Counted from the stretch's first letter, positions 1 to 5,880 are shown. The stretch: DNA of 5,889 bases from Candidatus Zambryskibacteria bacterium RIFCSPLOWO2_01_FULL_47_14 (GCA_001824005.1 MHWG01000003.1:1-5889); one strand, 5' to 3'. The notes: generated by a model from the letters alone, not told the origin. Translations and numbers: made by a program.

Positions 1-624
1 TCCCGCGGAAGGCATACCATCACCAATATCAATTCTCTTCAAAAATTCAGGGAAGGAATAGCCATCGCCAGGCAAATCTCGCCCTATTTAGTGGTTGAGG
101 AGCACTTGCTCGGCGATGTCTGTCGGGCTACCCTGGTAAACGGGATGCTGGTTGGATTTTATCGAGGCCAAACTCCCTCGGTCGTCGGAGACGGCAAGAG
201 CACGATTGGAGAACTGATCAAAGAAAAAGATAAAAATCGGCCGGAGCGGGTCGAAAAGATAAGAGTGGGGGAAGAGCTCTATGGCCATTTAGCCAGATCG
301 GGTTATCAAATTGGTGATATCTTACCGGAGGGAAAATCAATAACGCTCTCCTATCACTTCGGACGGCTCTTCGGCGGTACGACTCGCGAAATGATAGATG
401 AACTTCACCCTTCTTTTTTTCCGATTTTTGAGAAAGCGGCTCAAACGGTCGATTTAGCGGTAGTCGGTTTTGACTCGATTATTCCAGATCCGACCGAGCC
501 CGCCAACGGGCAGAAGTGGGGGATCATCGAGTGCAACACTTTGCCCTTCATTGACCTTCACTACGACGCGCTCGAGGGCAAGCCGCGCAACATCGCCGGC
601 ATGATCTGGGATTTATGGAATTAG
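1..624 (+). CDS. ATP-grasp domain protein, cyanophycin-synthetase-like, C-terminal part (5' end outside window)
   Basis: The frame is open from base 1 and ends at TAG 622-624, leaving 207 residues. The GTG at 91 is an internal valine codon, because in-frame protein-like sequence continues upstream of it. Visible ATP-grasp features are EEHLLGDVCRATLVNGMLVG (about residues 33-52), then VVGDGKSTIGELI (61-73), a segment typical of the cyanophycin synthetase and glutathione-synthetase-like branch. A GFDSI segment (156-160) and IIECNTLPFIDLH (175-187) follow, with E177 and N179 as likely Mg-ATP ligands. Family members join a carboxylate to an amine or amino acid using ATP, through an acyl-phosphate, in the cytoplasm. 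The substrate cannot be told from this fragment. No Mur-ligase domain follows the ATP-grasp domain, as it would in cyanophycin synthetase, so this is a standalone or N-terminally extended ATP-grasp enzyme. It is transcribed towards comF and has no obvious link to the pilus genes. Confidence 0.85.
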   Translation, partial: SRGRHTITNINSLQKFREGIAIARQISPYLVVEEHLLGDVCRATLVNGMLVGFYRGQTPSVVGDGKSTIGELIKEKDKNRPERVEKIRVGEELYGHLARSGYQIGDILPEGKSITLSYHFGRLFGGTTREMIDELHPSFFPIFEKAAQTVDLAVVGFDSIIPDPTEPANGQKWGIIECNTLPFIDLHYDALEGKPRNIAGMIWDLWN

Positions 625-630
625 ACTACA

Positions 631-666
631 GGTATAACTTTCTGGCATATGCTGAAATCTTATACC
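631..666. repeat. 36-nt imperfect palindrome between convergent genes, possible bidirectional terminator
   Basis: The outer arms GGTATAA (631-637) and TTATACC (660-666) are perfect inverted repeats, and the centre GCATATGC (645-652) is a perfect palindrome. TTTC and GAAA lie between them and pair with a small bulge. Arms and core share the same centre at 648.5. The element fills most of the 49-bp gap between the ATP-grasp stop (622-624) and the comF stop (674-676), the right place for a terminator serving both strands. The stem is AT-rich and no clear T-run follows on either strand, so it is not a textbook intrinsic terminator. A protein-binding palindrome is the alternative. Confidence 0.55.
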
Positions 667-673
667 ATCATAT

Positions 674-1336
674 TTAATGCGCGATGGTGAAGGCGATGAC
701 CTTGCGGGCGCCGCCGGCGCGCAGGACCTTCTTGGCTTCGTGGAGGGTCGCCCCGGTGGTAGTGACATCGTCGATCAAAATAATGTTTTTCTTTTTTATA
801 AGCCCCGGATTTTGTTTAATGTTTTTTATGGCAAAAGATCCGACAATATTTTTTAATCTTTTTTGACGGTCTTCAATTTTTGCCTGATGTTTGGTTTCTT
901 TTGGCTTTATCAAAACATTTTTCTCCAGTCTGAAATTTTGATTGTTGTCGAGCGCGACCAAACTCTCGCAGAGAAGCAAAGCCTGATTGAAACCGCGCTC
1001 TCGTTTGCGCTTGCCGGAGAGCGGAATCGGGACAAGCAACGCCTCGCGAAAATTTTCCATGACCCCAAGCTCGGAGAGCTCTTCCAACATTCTTCCGTAT
1101 AAAACTTCCGCAAAGACTCGCGCCAGCCTTTTCCTACCCTTATATTTAAGAAGCCAAAGAGAGTCTTTCACTTTAGGATGCCGATAATCAAAAAGGGGGA
1201 AAATCCACTCGGCGCATTCTCGCTCCGCTCCCGGAGAAGCGAGGAGACACTCGGCGCACAGATCCGCGCCCGCTTTTCCGCAGGAGAGACAGGAAACCGG
1301 GAAAACTATGCCCAAGATGGTGTCCAAGAACCTCAT
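674..1336 (-). CDS. comF: ComF family protein (phosphoribosyltransferase-like, competence-associated)
   Basis: This 220-residue protein has the usual ComF length and layout. An N-terminal zinc-finger-like part holds C16, C19, C27 and C30 in the pattern CxxC-x7-CxxC. The block VPIPLSGKRKRERGFNQA (about 102-119) is highly typical of ComF. A PRPP-binding loop, IILIDDVTTTGATL (185-198), marks the type I phosphoribosyltransferase fold. ComF proteins are cytoplasmic and needed for natural transformation in several bacteria. A role with incoming single-stranded DNA has been proposed, and the enzymatic substrate is not settled. I chose the ATG at 1336-1334 because MRFLDTILGIVFP matches the short leader normally seen before the first CxxC. 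A TTG at 1369 would add 11 residues and overlap the divergent pilM start. No Shine-Dalgarno sequence precedes the ATG. Divergent placement beside a pilus operon supports a DNA-uptake role. Confidence 0.92.
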   Translation of the reverse strand: MRFLDTILGIVFPVSCLSCGKAGADLCAECLLASPGAERECAEWIFPLFDYRHPKVKDSLWLLKYKGRKRLARVFAEVLYGRMLEELSELGVMENFREALLVPIPLSGKRKRERGFNQALLLCESLVALDNNQNFRLEKNVLIKPKETKHQAKIEDRQKRLKNIVGSFAIKNIKQNPGLIKKKNIILIDDVTTTGATLHEAKKVLRAGGARKVIAFTIAH

Positions 1337-1361
1337 ATATGATATGATATTAGCATAATCA
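1337..1361. promoter_or_regulatory. divergent comF/pilM intergenic region with candidate -10 boxes
   Basis: Only 25 AT-rich bases separate the comF ATG and the pilM ATG, so promoters for both directions must lie here or reach into the coding sequences. On the plus strand the overlapping TATGAT copies (1338-1343 and 1343-1348) are the best -10 candidates for pilM and would give a leader of only about 6-12 nt. CATAAT at 1354-1359 is a better match by sequence but lies too close to the ATG at 1362. On the minus strand TATGCT and TTGTCC are weak matches that could serve comF. No Shine-Dalgarno sequence is present on either side. The assignment rests on position and weak matches. Confidence 0.4.
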
Positions 1362-2486
1362 ATGGACAATCCGCTTAAAAAACTTTTTGGTGGCGCTAAC
1401 TTATTCGGCGGCGGCAGCGATCACGCCCTGGGCATTGACATCGGCACTTCGGCGATAAAAGTGGTGGAAATCAAGAAAAAAGGAGCGAGGGCGGTGCTCG
1501 AAACCTATGGGGCGATCGCCCTCGGCCCTTATGCCGAAGAGGATGTCGGCCGGGTTACCAATTTGCCGATCGAAAAAACGGTCGAAGCGCTTAGGGAAGT
1601 TTTGAAGCAGGCCGGAACCACCACCGATTCGGCCGCTCTGGCGATCCCGGTCCAACAGAGCCTGATCTTTACCGTCGAGCTACCGGCGCAGGTTAAGGAG
1701 AATGAAATCGCTTCAATTATTCCGAACGAAGCGAGGAAGTACATTCCGGTCCCGATCACCGAGGTTACCCTTGACTATTTCATTCTACCGAAGAAAAAGC
1801 TCTCTTTTGAAGAGGCGAATACTCCCGAGCTGGCGCCCGGGAGCGGCGGTAAAACCGAAATCTTGGTGGTGGCGCTCCAGAATGAAGCGGTTTCAAAATA
1901 TCGCTCGATTGTTTCGGAATGCGCTCTCTCCGCGTCATTCTTTGAAATTGAAATATTCTCCTCGGTGCGCGCCAACTTTGAACACGAGCTTTCGTTGGTG
2001 CTCCTTATGGACTTCGGCGCCTCCGGCACCAAGCTTACTTTGGTTGAGTTCGGAATGGTCAAAGGCTATCACACCATTGCCCGGGGCGGGGCCGATATCA
2101 CCGATTCGATTGCCAAGTCTTTCAATATTCCTTTCTCCGAAGCGGAAAAAAAGAAAAAAGAAGGCGGGCTTTCCGGATCTCCGGCGGATAAGAATCTCTT
2201 GGACATTATCAAAATCCATCTCGATTACATCTTTGCCGAAACCAACAGCGTGCTCCTCTCCCATGAGAGGAAATATGGCCGGACGGTGAGCAAAGTGATT
2301 CTCTCCGGTGGCGGCGCCATGCTCCGGGGTCTCAAGGAGGCGGCGACGGATAACTTTCGGGTAGAGGTGGAATTGGGGAATCCGTTCGGGAAGATCGGCG
2401 CGCCTTCCTTTTTGGACAAAGTGCTTTTGGCCACTGGGCCGGAATTCGCCGTTGCCCTGGGCTTGGCTTTGCGGAAATTGCAATAA
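1362..2486 (+). CDS. pilM: type IV pilus assembly protein PilM (actin-like ATPase fold)
   Basis: This 374-residue protein has the FtsA/actin-like fold of PilM. The phosphate-1 loop is GIDIGTSAIKVVEI (24-37), the phosphate-2 region is LLMDFGASGTKLTLVE (214-229), and the adenosine region is VILSGGGAMLRGL (312-324). EIASIIPNEARKYIPVPITEV (115-135) matches the PilM block before its inserted domain. There is no transmembrane segment. PilM sits on the cytoplasmic side of the alignment complex and normally binds the cytoplasmic tail of PilN, linking it to PilB and PilC. A glycine-rich lead of about 20 residues (LFGGANLFGGG) precedes the fold. The ATG is the first possible start after an in-frame TAA at 1356-1358, and no ribosome binding site precedes it. 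It is the first gene of the plus-strand operon. A 42-bp gap with a TATAAT box follows. FtsA is excluded by operon context and the absence of its 1C-domain features. Confidence 0.95.
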   Translation: MDNPLKKLFGGANLFGGGSDHALGIDIGTSAIKVVEIKKKGARAVLETYGAIALGPYAEEDVGRVTNLPIEKTVEALREVLKQAGTTTDSAALAIPVQQSLIFTVELPAQVKENEIASIIPNEARKYIPVPITEVTLDYFILPKKKLSFEEANTPELAPGSGGKTEILVVALQNEAVSKYRSIVSECALSASFFEIEIFSSVRANFEHELSLVLLMDFGASGTKLTLVEFGMVKGYHTIARGGADITDSIAKSFNIPFSEAEKKKKEGGLSGSPADKNLLDIIKIHLDYIFAETNSVLLSHERKYGRTVSKVILSGGGAMLRGLKEAATDNFRVEVELGNPFGKIGAPSFLDKVLLATGPEFAVALGLALRKLQ

Positions 2487-2498
2487 ATAGGGTATAAT
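2469..2498 (+). promoter_or_regulatory. candidate internal promoter before the pilN-like gene
   Basis: A perfect TATAAT lies at 2493-2498, preceded by G, seven bases after the pilM stop. TTGCGG at 2469-2474, inside the pilM end, is a partial -35 match with an 18-bp spacer. Transcription would start near 2505 and give a leader of about 24 nt to the GTG at 2529. The -10 is strong by sequence and the -35 is weak. Confidence 0.5.
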
Positions 2499-2512
2499 TA
2501 GTTAGTTAAAAG

Positions 2513-2530
2513 TTATAAAGTTTATAAAGT
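2513..2530 (+). repeat. perfect tandem 9-bp repeat over the pilN-like start codon
   Basis: TTATAAAGT occurs twice in direct succession (2513-2521 and 2522-2530). The second copy runs into the GTG start codon at 2529. The place where a Shine-Dalgarno sequence would lie is therefore an AT-rich repeat. It may be an unstructured AU-rich initiation region or a slippage duplication, and nothing more can be said from sequence. Confidence 0.7.
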
Positions 2531-3203
2531 GGAGCAAAATTTTCAAACCTCGTTTATACCGAAGCGCCCGATTCTGAACGAACAAGTTCGCGTGTCCCAT
2601 TCGTTGGGGATTTTTTCCGTTATCGCTATCTTTATTTTTTTAACAATGATCCTTGCGACCGGGGCCCTTTATTTGTATCAGGGAGTGCTCGGTAAAAAAA
2701 TTAACAGCATGCAAAATGCCCTGGCGCTCGCCAAGAACCGCTTTGAGCCCGCAAAAATTACCCAGCTCCAAGTTTTGGATAAGCGCTTGAAAGCCTCCGG
2801 AGAAGTTCTTCGCGGCCACGTCGCCGTCTCCCCGATCTTTCAGGCCCTGGAAGCGATTACGATGAAAACTATCCGTTATACGAAATTTGATTACGTTCTG
2901 GGTGAGAAAAAGGGGGGTGCGGATATTAAGCTTTCCGGAGTCGCGGTCGGCTATCGCTCGGTCGCTCTACAGTCCGATCTTTTTGCCAAAAACAAAAATT
3001 TAATTGACCCGGTTTTTTCCAACCTGACGCTCGACGAGAGAGGCAACGTTATTTTTGATCTGGAATTTTCGGTCGATCAAAGTTTTATAAATTATTCGGC
3101 GATGCTCAAGGCCATCCCCGTGGCTCCAGCCCCCATCCTTACTCCGGCCCCCGTCCCTCCCTCCTCCCCTCCGCCGGCGGAAACATCGGAGGTTATTTAT
3201 TGA
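2529..3203 (+). CDS. pilN: PilN-like type IV pilus alignment-complex protein
   Basis: This 224-residue protein has a short cytoplasmic N-terminus (1-25), one hydrophobic helix (about 26-50), a predicted helical or coiled-coil stretch (about 52-95), a compact alpha/beta extracytoplasmic domain (about 100-190) and a proline-rich tail (197-216). This layout, and the position between pilM and a PilO-like gene, identify it as PilN. PilN dimerises with PilO through ferredoxin-like domains and contacts PilM with its cytoplasmic end. The canonical INLLPW-type PilM-binding motif is absent. NFQTSFIPKRPI (4-15) occupies that place. The start is GTG, the only usable start after the in-frame TAG at 2499-2501. 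The gene ends with TGA at 3201-3203, one base before pilO, which suggests translational coupling. Sequence similarity to classical PilN is weak, so the name rests mostly on topology and gene order. Confidence 0.75.
   Translation: MEQNFQTSFIPKRPILNEQVRVSHSLGIFSVIAIFIFLTMILATGALYLYQGVLGKKINSMQNALALAKNRFEPAKITQLQVLDKRLKASGEVLRGHVAVSPIFQALEAITMKTIRYTKFDYVLGEKKGGADIKLSGVAVGYRSVALQSDLFAKNKNLIDPVFSNLTLDERGNVIFDLEFSVDQSFINYSAMLKAIPVAPAPILTPAPVPPSSPPPAETSEVIY
3188..3192 (+). promoter_or_regulatory. GGAGG ribosome binding site for the pilO-like gene
   Basis: GGAGG lies inside the last codons of the pilN-like gene, 12 nt before the ATG at 3205, which is slightly longer than usual. It is the only clear Shine-Dalgarno sequence at a gene start in the window, and it supports the choice of 3205. 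Confidence 0.6.
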
Positions 3204-3204
3204 T

Positions 3205-3786
3205 ATGTTTAAATTAATTATCCCCGTCATTTTAATAGTAGTTGCCGTGGGTGTCTTTGTCGCTTTCACCAATCCGCTTTACGGGAAAGTGACGCTCCTT
3301 CGGGAACAGACGGGTGCCTACAGCGGGGCGCTCGATAATTCGAAGGCGCTGGAAAATGAGAGGGATAAGTTGGCCCAAAAATACAACACCATTGATTCGG
3401 GTAATTTAGCGAGACTCGCGACGATGCTTCCGGAGAATGTTGATAATATCCGCCTAATCCTTGAGATCGAAAAGATCGCCTTGCCTTACGGTATGGGGCT
3501 TAAAGATGTGAAATACGATGCGACGAAGAAAGACGAAACGACCACAGCCGGTACTATCCAAGACCCGGAGATGCCGGAAATAGAGAACAAAAATTACGGA
3601 ACTTGGACTTTGGAATTTGCCACCTCCGGAACCTATAACAATTTTATTAATTTCGTGAAAGATTTGGAAAGAAATCTCCGGATCGTCGATATCTCCTCGA
3701 TCACTTTTTCTTCGGACATCGGGTTTGCCAGCTCGGAAGTTTATCAATATCGCCTTAAGATTAAAACTTATTGGCTAAAAAATTAA
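3205..3786 (+). CDS. pilO: PilO-like type IV pilus alignment-complex protein
   Basis: This 193-residue protein has an N-terminal hydrophobic helix (about 4-22) and then a charged helical or coiled-coil segment (about 28-65). The block LPENVDNIRLILEIEKIA (75-92) is characteristic of PilO, where a LP.....I..LL..I...A pattern starts the extracytoplasmic domain. A low-complexity acidic and threonine-rich loop (108-128) follows. The C-terminal ferredoxin-like part includes FATSGTYNNFINFVKDLERN (138-157) and LRIVDISSITF (158-168), which match the YxxFxxFLxxLE.l.Rl.dI pattern of PilO. PilO pairs with PilN outside the membrane and positions the pilus machinery and pilins. The gene starts one base after the pilN stop and ends one base before the next ATG, so the three genes are almost certainly cotranscribed. 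General secretion pathway protein M is the alternative family, but pilM/pilB context favours PilO. Confidence 0.85.
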   Translation: MFKLIIPVILIVVAVGVFVAFTNPLYGKVTLLREQTGAYSGALDNSKALENERDKLAQKYNTIDSGNLARLATMLPENVDNIRLILEIEKIALPYGMGLKDVKYDATKKDETTTAGTIQDPEMPEIENKNYGTWTLEFATSGTYNNFINFVKDLERNLRIVDISSITFSSDIGFASSEVYQYRLKIKTYWLKN

Positions 3787-3787
3787 G

Positions 3788-4117
3788 ATGGGATTTAAAG
3801 CTAAAAACTTAATAATTTTTCTCGGGATTCTCCTTTTAGTGGTCCTTTTCTATTTTTTCTTTCTGAAGGGCGACTCTGCTGAAGAGCCCCTTCTCACTTC
3901 TTCATCTTCGACAGACGTGGTAAACGCCCCCGGGGGCCAACCCCCCCCGGGCCAGGACTTTTTGACTCTGCTTCTCTCCGTAAAAAACATAAACCTGGAC
4001 GACTCGGTGTTCTCGGATCCGGCCTTTGCCTCCTTAAACGATTCAACCATTCTCCTTATTCCGGACGGCAATGAAGGCAGACGGAATCCGTTTGCTCCGC
4101 TCGGTTCGGACATTTAA
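3788..4117 (+). CDS. short single-pass membrane protein, PilP-like by position and C-terminal NPF motif
   Basis: This 109-residue protein has a two-lysine cytoplasmic start (MGFKAK), a strong hydrophobic helix (about 8-26) and a Ser/Thr- and Gly/Pro-rich linker (about 35-55). A short extracytoplasmic part ends in GRRNPFAPLGSDI (97-109). The conserved RDPF-type motif of PilP and the position pilM-N-O-x-pilB suggest a reduced PilP. Classical PilP is longer, is a lipoprotein with a lipobox cysteine, and has a beta-sandwich domain that meets the secretin PilQ. This protein has no cysteine and no room for that domain after the motif. Its role is inferred, not shown: it may clamp the PilN/PilO pair. 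The start follows the pilO stop by one base with no Shine-Dalgarno sequence, so coupling is likely. A GC-rich C8 tract lies in the linker. The gene itself is well supported by tight packing and a coherent topology. Confidence 0.8.
   Translation: MGFKAKNLIIFLGILLLVVLFYFFFLKGDSAEEPLLTSSSSTDVVNAPGGQPPPGQDFLTLLLSVKNINLDDSVFSDPAFASLNDSTILLIPDGNEGRRNPFAPLGSDI
3926..3953 (+). repeat. GC palindrome and C8 homopolymer inside the PilP-like gene
   Basis: GCCCCCGGGGGC (3926-3937) is a perfect 12-bp palindrome, followed three bases later by eight C (3941-3948) and GGGCC. The G5 run can also pair with the C8 run, so alternative hairpins are possible. The tract encodes the Gly/Pro linker APGGQPPPGQ. Its base composition differs sharply from the AT-rich surroundings. 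Confidence 0.8.
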
Positions 4118-4125
4118 ATTTTCAT

Positions 4126-5859
4126 ATGAGTTTTTTAGAAGCATTGGCGAAAAGCGGCCTCATCAATAAAAACCAGATAGATGAAATCAAAAGCCGGGCC
4201 GCGGAGAAGCACGGGGGCGATTTGGAGGAGGCCTTGATAGAACTTGGCGTTTCACCGGAGGCGATCCTCGCGAGCAAGGGCGCGTACGTGAATATGCCGA
4301 CCCGGAAAGTAAATGTTAAAGACGTTCCCTTTGAGGTACTGAAGTATATTCCCGAAGATTCAGCCGCTTATTACCGCTTTGTGCCGATTGGGATGAATGA
4401 GGGAGTGCTCGAAGTTGGTGTAACCGATCCGGAGAATCTCCAGGCGATGGACGCGCTCCGGTTCATTTCCGCCAAGTCCGGCATTCCTTTCAAGATATTT
4501 CTCATTTCCAAAAGCGATTACCAGGGCATTCTCGAAGTTTATAAAGGAATGTCCGTGCAGGTGGAAGAAGCGCTTGGCGAATTGGAGGAGCCGGAGGTAA
4601 AAATAAGCGAAGCGGACCTAAACAAAGAAGTCAAAAACTTAAAGCCGGGCGAAGAGAAAAAAATCGTTGAAGACGCTCCGGTCATAAAAATTGTCGCGGT
4701 AATCTTGCGAAACGCGATTGAGTCGAACGCCTCGGACATCCATATTGAACACTCCGGGATGAACGTCAAGGTGCGTTACCGGGTGGACGGCACTTTGCAC
4801 ACTCCGATTCTTCTTCCGGTCAATGTTTACAGCGGAATTATCGCTCGGATTAAGCTCCTTTCTAAACTGCGCTTGGATGAAAAAAGAAAGCCCCAGGACG
4901 GATCTTTCAGCACCAATATTGACGGGCGGAAAATCGATTTCCGTGTTTCCACCATGCCGGCTTATTACGGGGAAAAAATCGCGATGCGCATCCTGGACTC
5001 GGAAAAAGGAGTGAAACCGCTCGGGGAACTCGGCCTCTCCAAAAGAAATTTGGAGATGATGCAGGAAGCGATCAAAAAGCCCTACGGCCTCATTCTGATT
5101 ACCGGCCCGACCGGGTCCGGAAAATCGACTACCCTTTATTCAATGATGAATGAGCTGGACAGAGAAAAATCGAACATCGTTTCCCTGGAAGACCCGATCG
5201 AGTATCGAATGCCAGGCATCAATCAGTCCCAGGTCATGCCGGAAATCGGATATTCTTTTGCTTCGGGACTTCGCTCAATTTTGCGCCAAGACCCGGACAT
5301 TATCATGGTCGGCGAAATTCGCGACAAGGAAACCGCCCAGCTTGCTATTCAGGCGGCCTTGACGGGGCACTTGGTCTTGTCCACCTTGCACACCAATAAC
5401 GCGATCGGGGCGGTGCCTCGGCTGGTGGATATGGGAGTGGATCCGTACTTGATCGCGCCCACCCTGGTTCTCTCCGTTGCCCAGCGCTTGGCCCAGGTAA
5501 TTTATCCGACTTCCAGAAAGGCCGTGCCGATGGATCCCGCTGTAAAGATGCAGATAGAGGAACAACTGAAAGATTTGCCGGCAGAATTTAAAAAAGAAAT
5601 TGAAGTAAAAGATAAGATGTATGAGGTTGTTCCTTCCGCGGAGTGCCCTTCCGGAACCCGCGGCCGGATCGCCATTTTTGAAATGTTCGACGTGAATAAG
5701 GAAATGCAGAGCGTAATCCTGAAAAATCCGATTGATTCCGAAATTTATAGGGTCGCCAGGAAGAATGGGATGCTCATTATGCGGGAAGACGCGATGCTCA
5801 AATCGATCGAGGGGGTAATTCCCTGGAGGGAAGTTTATAATTTTAGCAATGAGAAATAA
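4126..5859 (+). CDS. pilB: type IV pilus extension ATPase PilB (GspE/PilB family)
   Basis: This 577-residue protein has the full PilB length and layout. An N-terminal GspE/MshEN-type domain (about 1-140) is joined by an acidic linker (145-180) to the N2 domain (about 183-300), which contains SDIHIEHS and PQDGSF. The ATPase core has Walker A GPTGSGKSTT (327-336, K333), an Asp box SLEDPIEY (353-360), Walker B DIIMVGEIRD (391-400, E397) and a His box TGHLVLSTLHT (413-423). PilB is a cytoplasmic hexamer whose ATP hydrolysis turns PilC and adds pilins to the growing pilus. The usual zinc-binding CxxC pairs are missing: AQRLAQVIYPTS (452-463) and AECPSGTRGR (505-514) replace them, and C507 is the only cysteine. 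The N-terminal domain shows GLINKNQIDEI but not the RLG start of the cyclic-di-GMP-binding motif. No Shine-Dalgarno sequence precedes the ATG, which lies eight bases after the previous stop. PilT is excluded by length and the N-terminal domains. Confidence 0.96.
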   Translation: MSFLEALAKSGLINKNQIDEIKSRAAEKHGGDLEEALIELGVSPEAILASKGAYVNMPTRKVNVKDVPFEVLKYIPEDSAAYYRFVPIGMNEGVLEVGVTDPENLQAMDALRFISAKSGIPFKIFLISKSDYQGILEVYKGMSVQVEEALGELEEPEVKISEADLNKEVKNLKPGEEKKIVEDAPVIKIVAVILRNAIESNASDIHIEHSGMNVKVRYRVDGTLHTPILLPVNVYSGIIARIKLLSKLRLDEKRKPQDGSFSTNIDGRKIDFRVSTMPAYYGEKIAMRILDSEKGVKPLGELGLSKRNLEMMQEAIKKPYGLILITGPTGSGKSTTLYSMMNELDREKSNIVSLEDPIEYRMPGINQSQVMPEIGYSFASGLRSILRQDPDIIMVGEIRDKETAQLAIQAALTGHLVLSTLHTNNAIGAVPRLVDMGVDPYLIAPTLVLSVAQRLAQVIYPTSRKAVPMDPAVKMQIEEQLKDLPAEFKKEIEVKDKMYEVVPSAECPSGTRGRIAIFEMFDVNKEMQSVILKNPIDSEIYRVARKNGMLIMREDAMLKSIEGVIPWREVYNFSNEK

Positions 5860-5865
5860 ATTATA

Positions 5866-5874
5866 GTATAATTA
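5866..5874 (+). promoter_or_regulatory. candidate promoter -10 box after pilB
   Basis: TATAAT at 5867-5872 sits in GTATAATTA, the same 9-mer found before the pilN-like gene at 2492-2500. It lies just after the pilB stop. The A of the next ATG is 9 bases after the box, so the transcript would begin almost at the start codon and be nearly leaderless. No convincing -35 is visible in the end of pilB. Confidence 0.45.
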
Positions 5875-5880
5875 AGAGAT

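Noticed and set aside
91..93. GTG as the start codon of the ATP-grasp gene
   Set aside because: The frame is open back to base 1 and the upstream 30 codons read as normal ATP-grasp-like protein, so the gene begins outside the window.
1346..1361. CATAAT at 1354-1359 as the pilM promoter -10
   Set aside because: Only two bases separate it from the pilM ATG, so transcription would begin inside the coding sequence. The upstream TATGAT copies fit better.
1702..2289. 195-codon open frame on the plus strand in another frame of pilM
   Set aside because: Its translation is low-complexity Ser/Arg/Pro-rich sequence typical of a frame-shifted reading, while the pilM frame carries all conserved motifs.
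1935..2483. 182-codon open frame on the minus strand within pilM
   Set aside because: It lies wholly inside pilM, has no recognisable domain, is rich in His, Arg and Gly as expected of an antisense shadow, and has no space for its own control region.
3201..3203. TGA possibly read as glycine, as in Gracilibacteria or Absconditabacteria
   Set aside because: No in-frame TGA occurs inside any gene here. Reading through this one would add only three codons (TGA TAT GTT) before a TAA, so the standard stop meaning is the simpler view.
5275..5565. 96-codon minus-strand open frame inside pilB
   Set aside because: It is antisense to the Walker B and His box region of pilB and has no family features.
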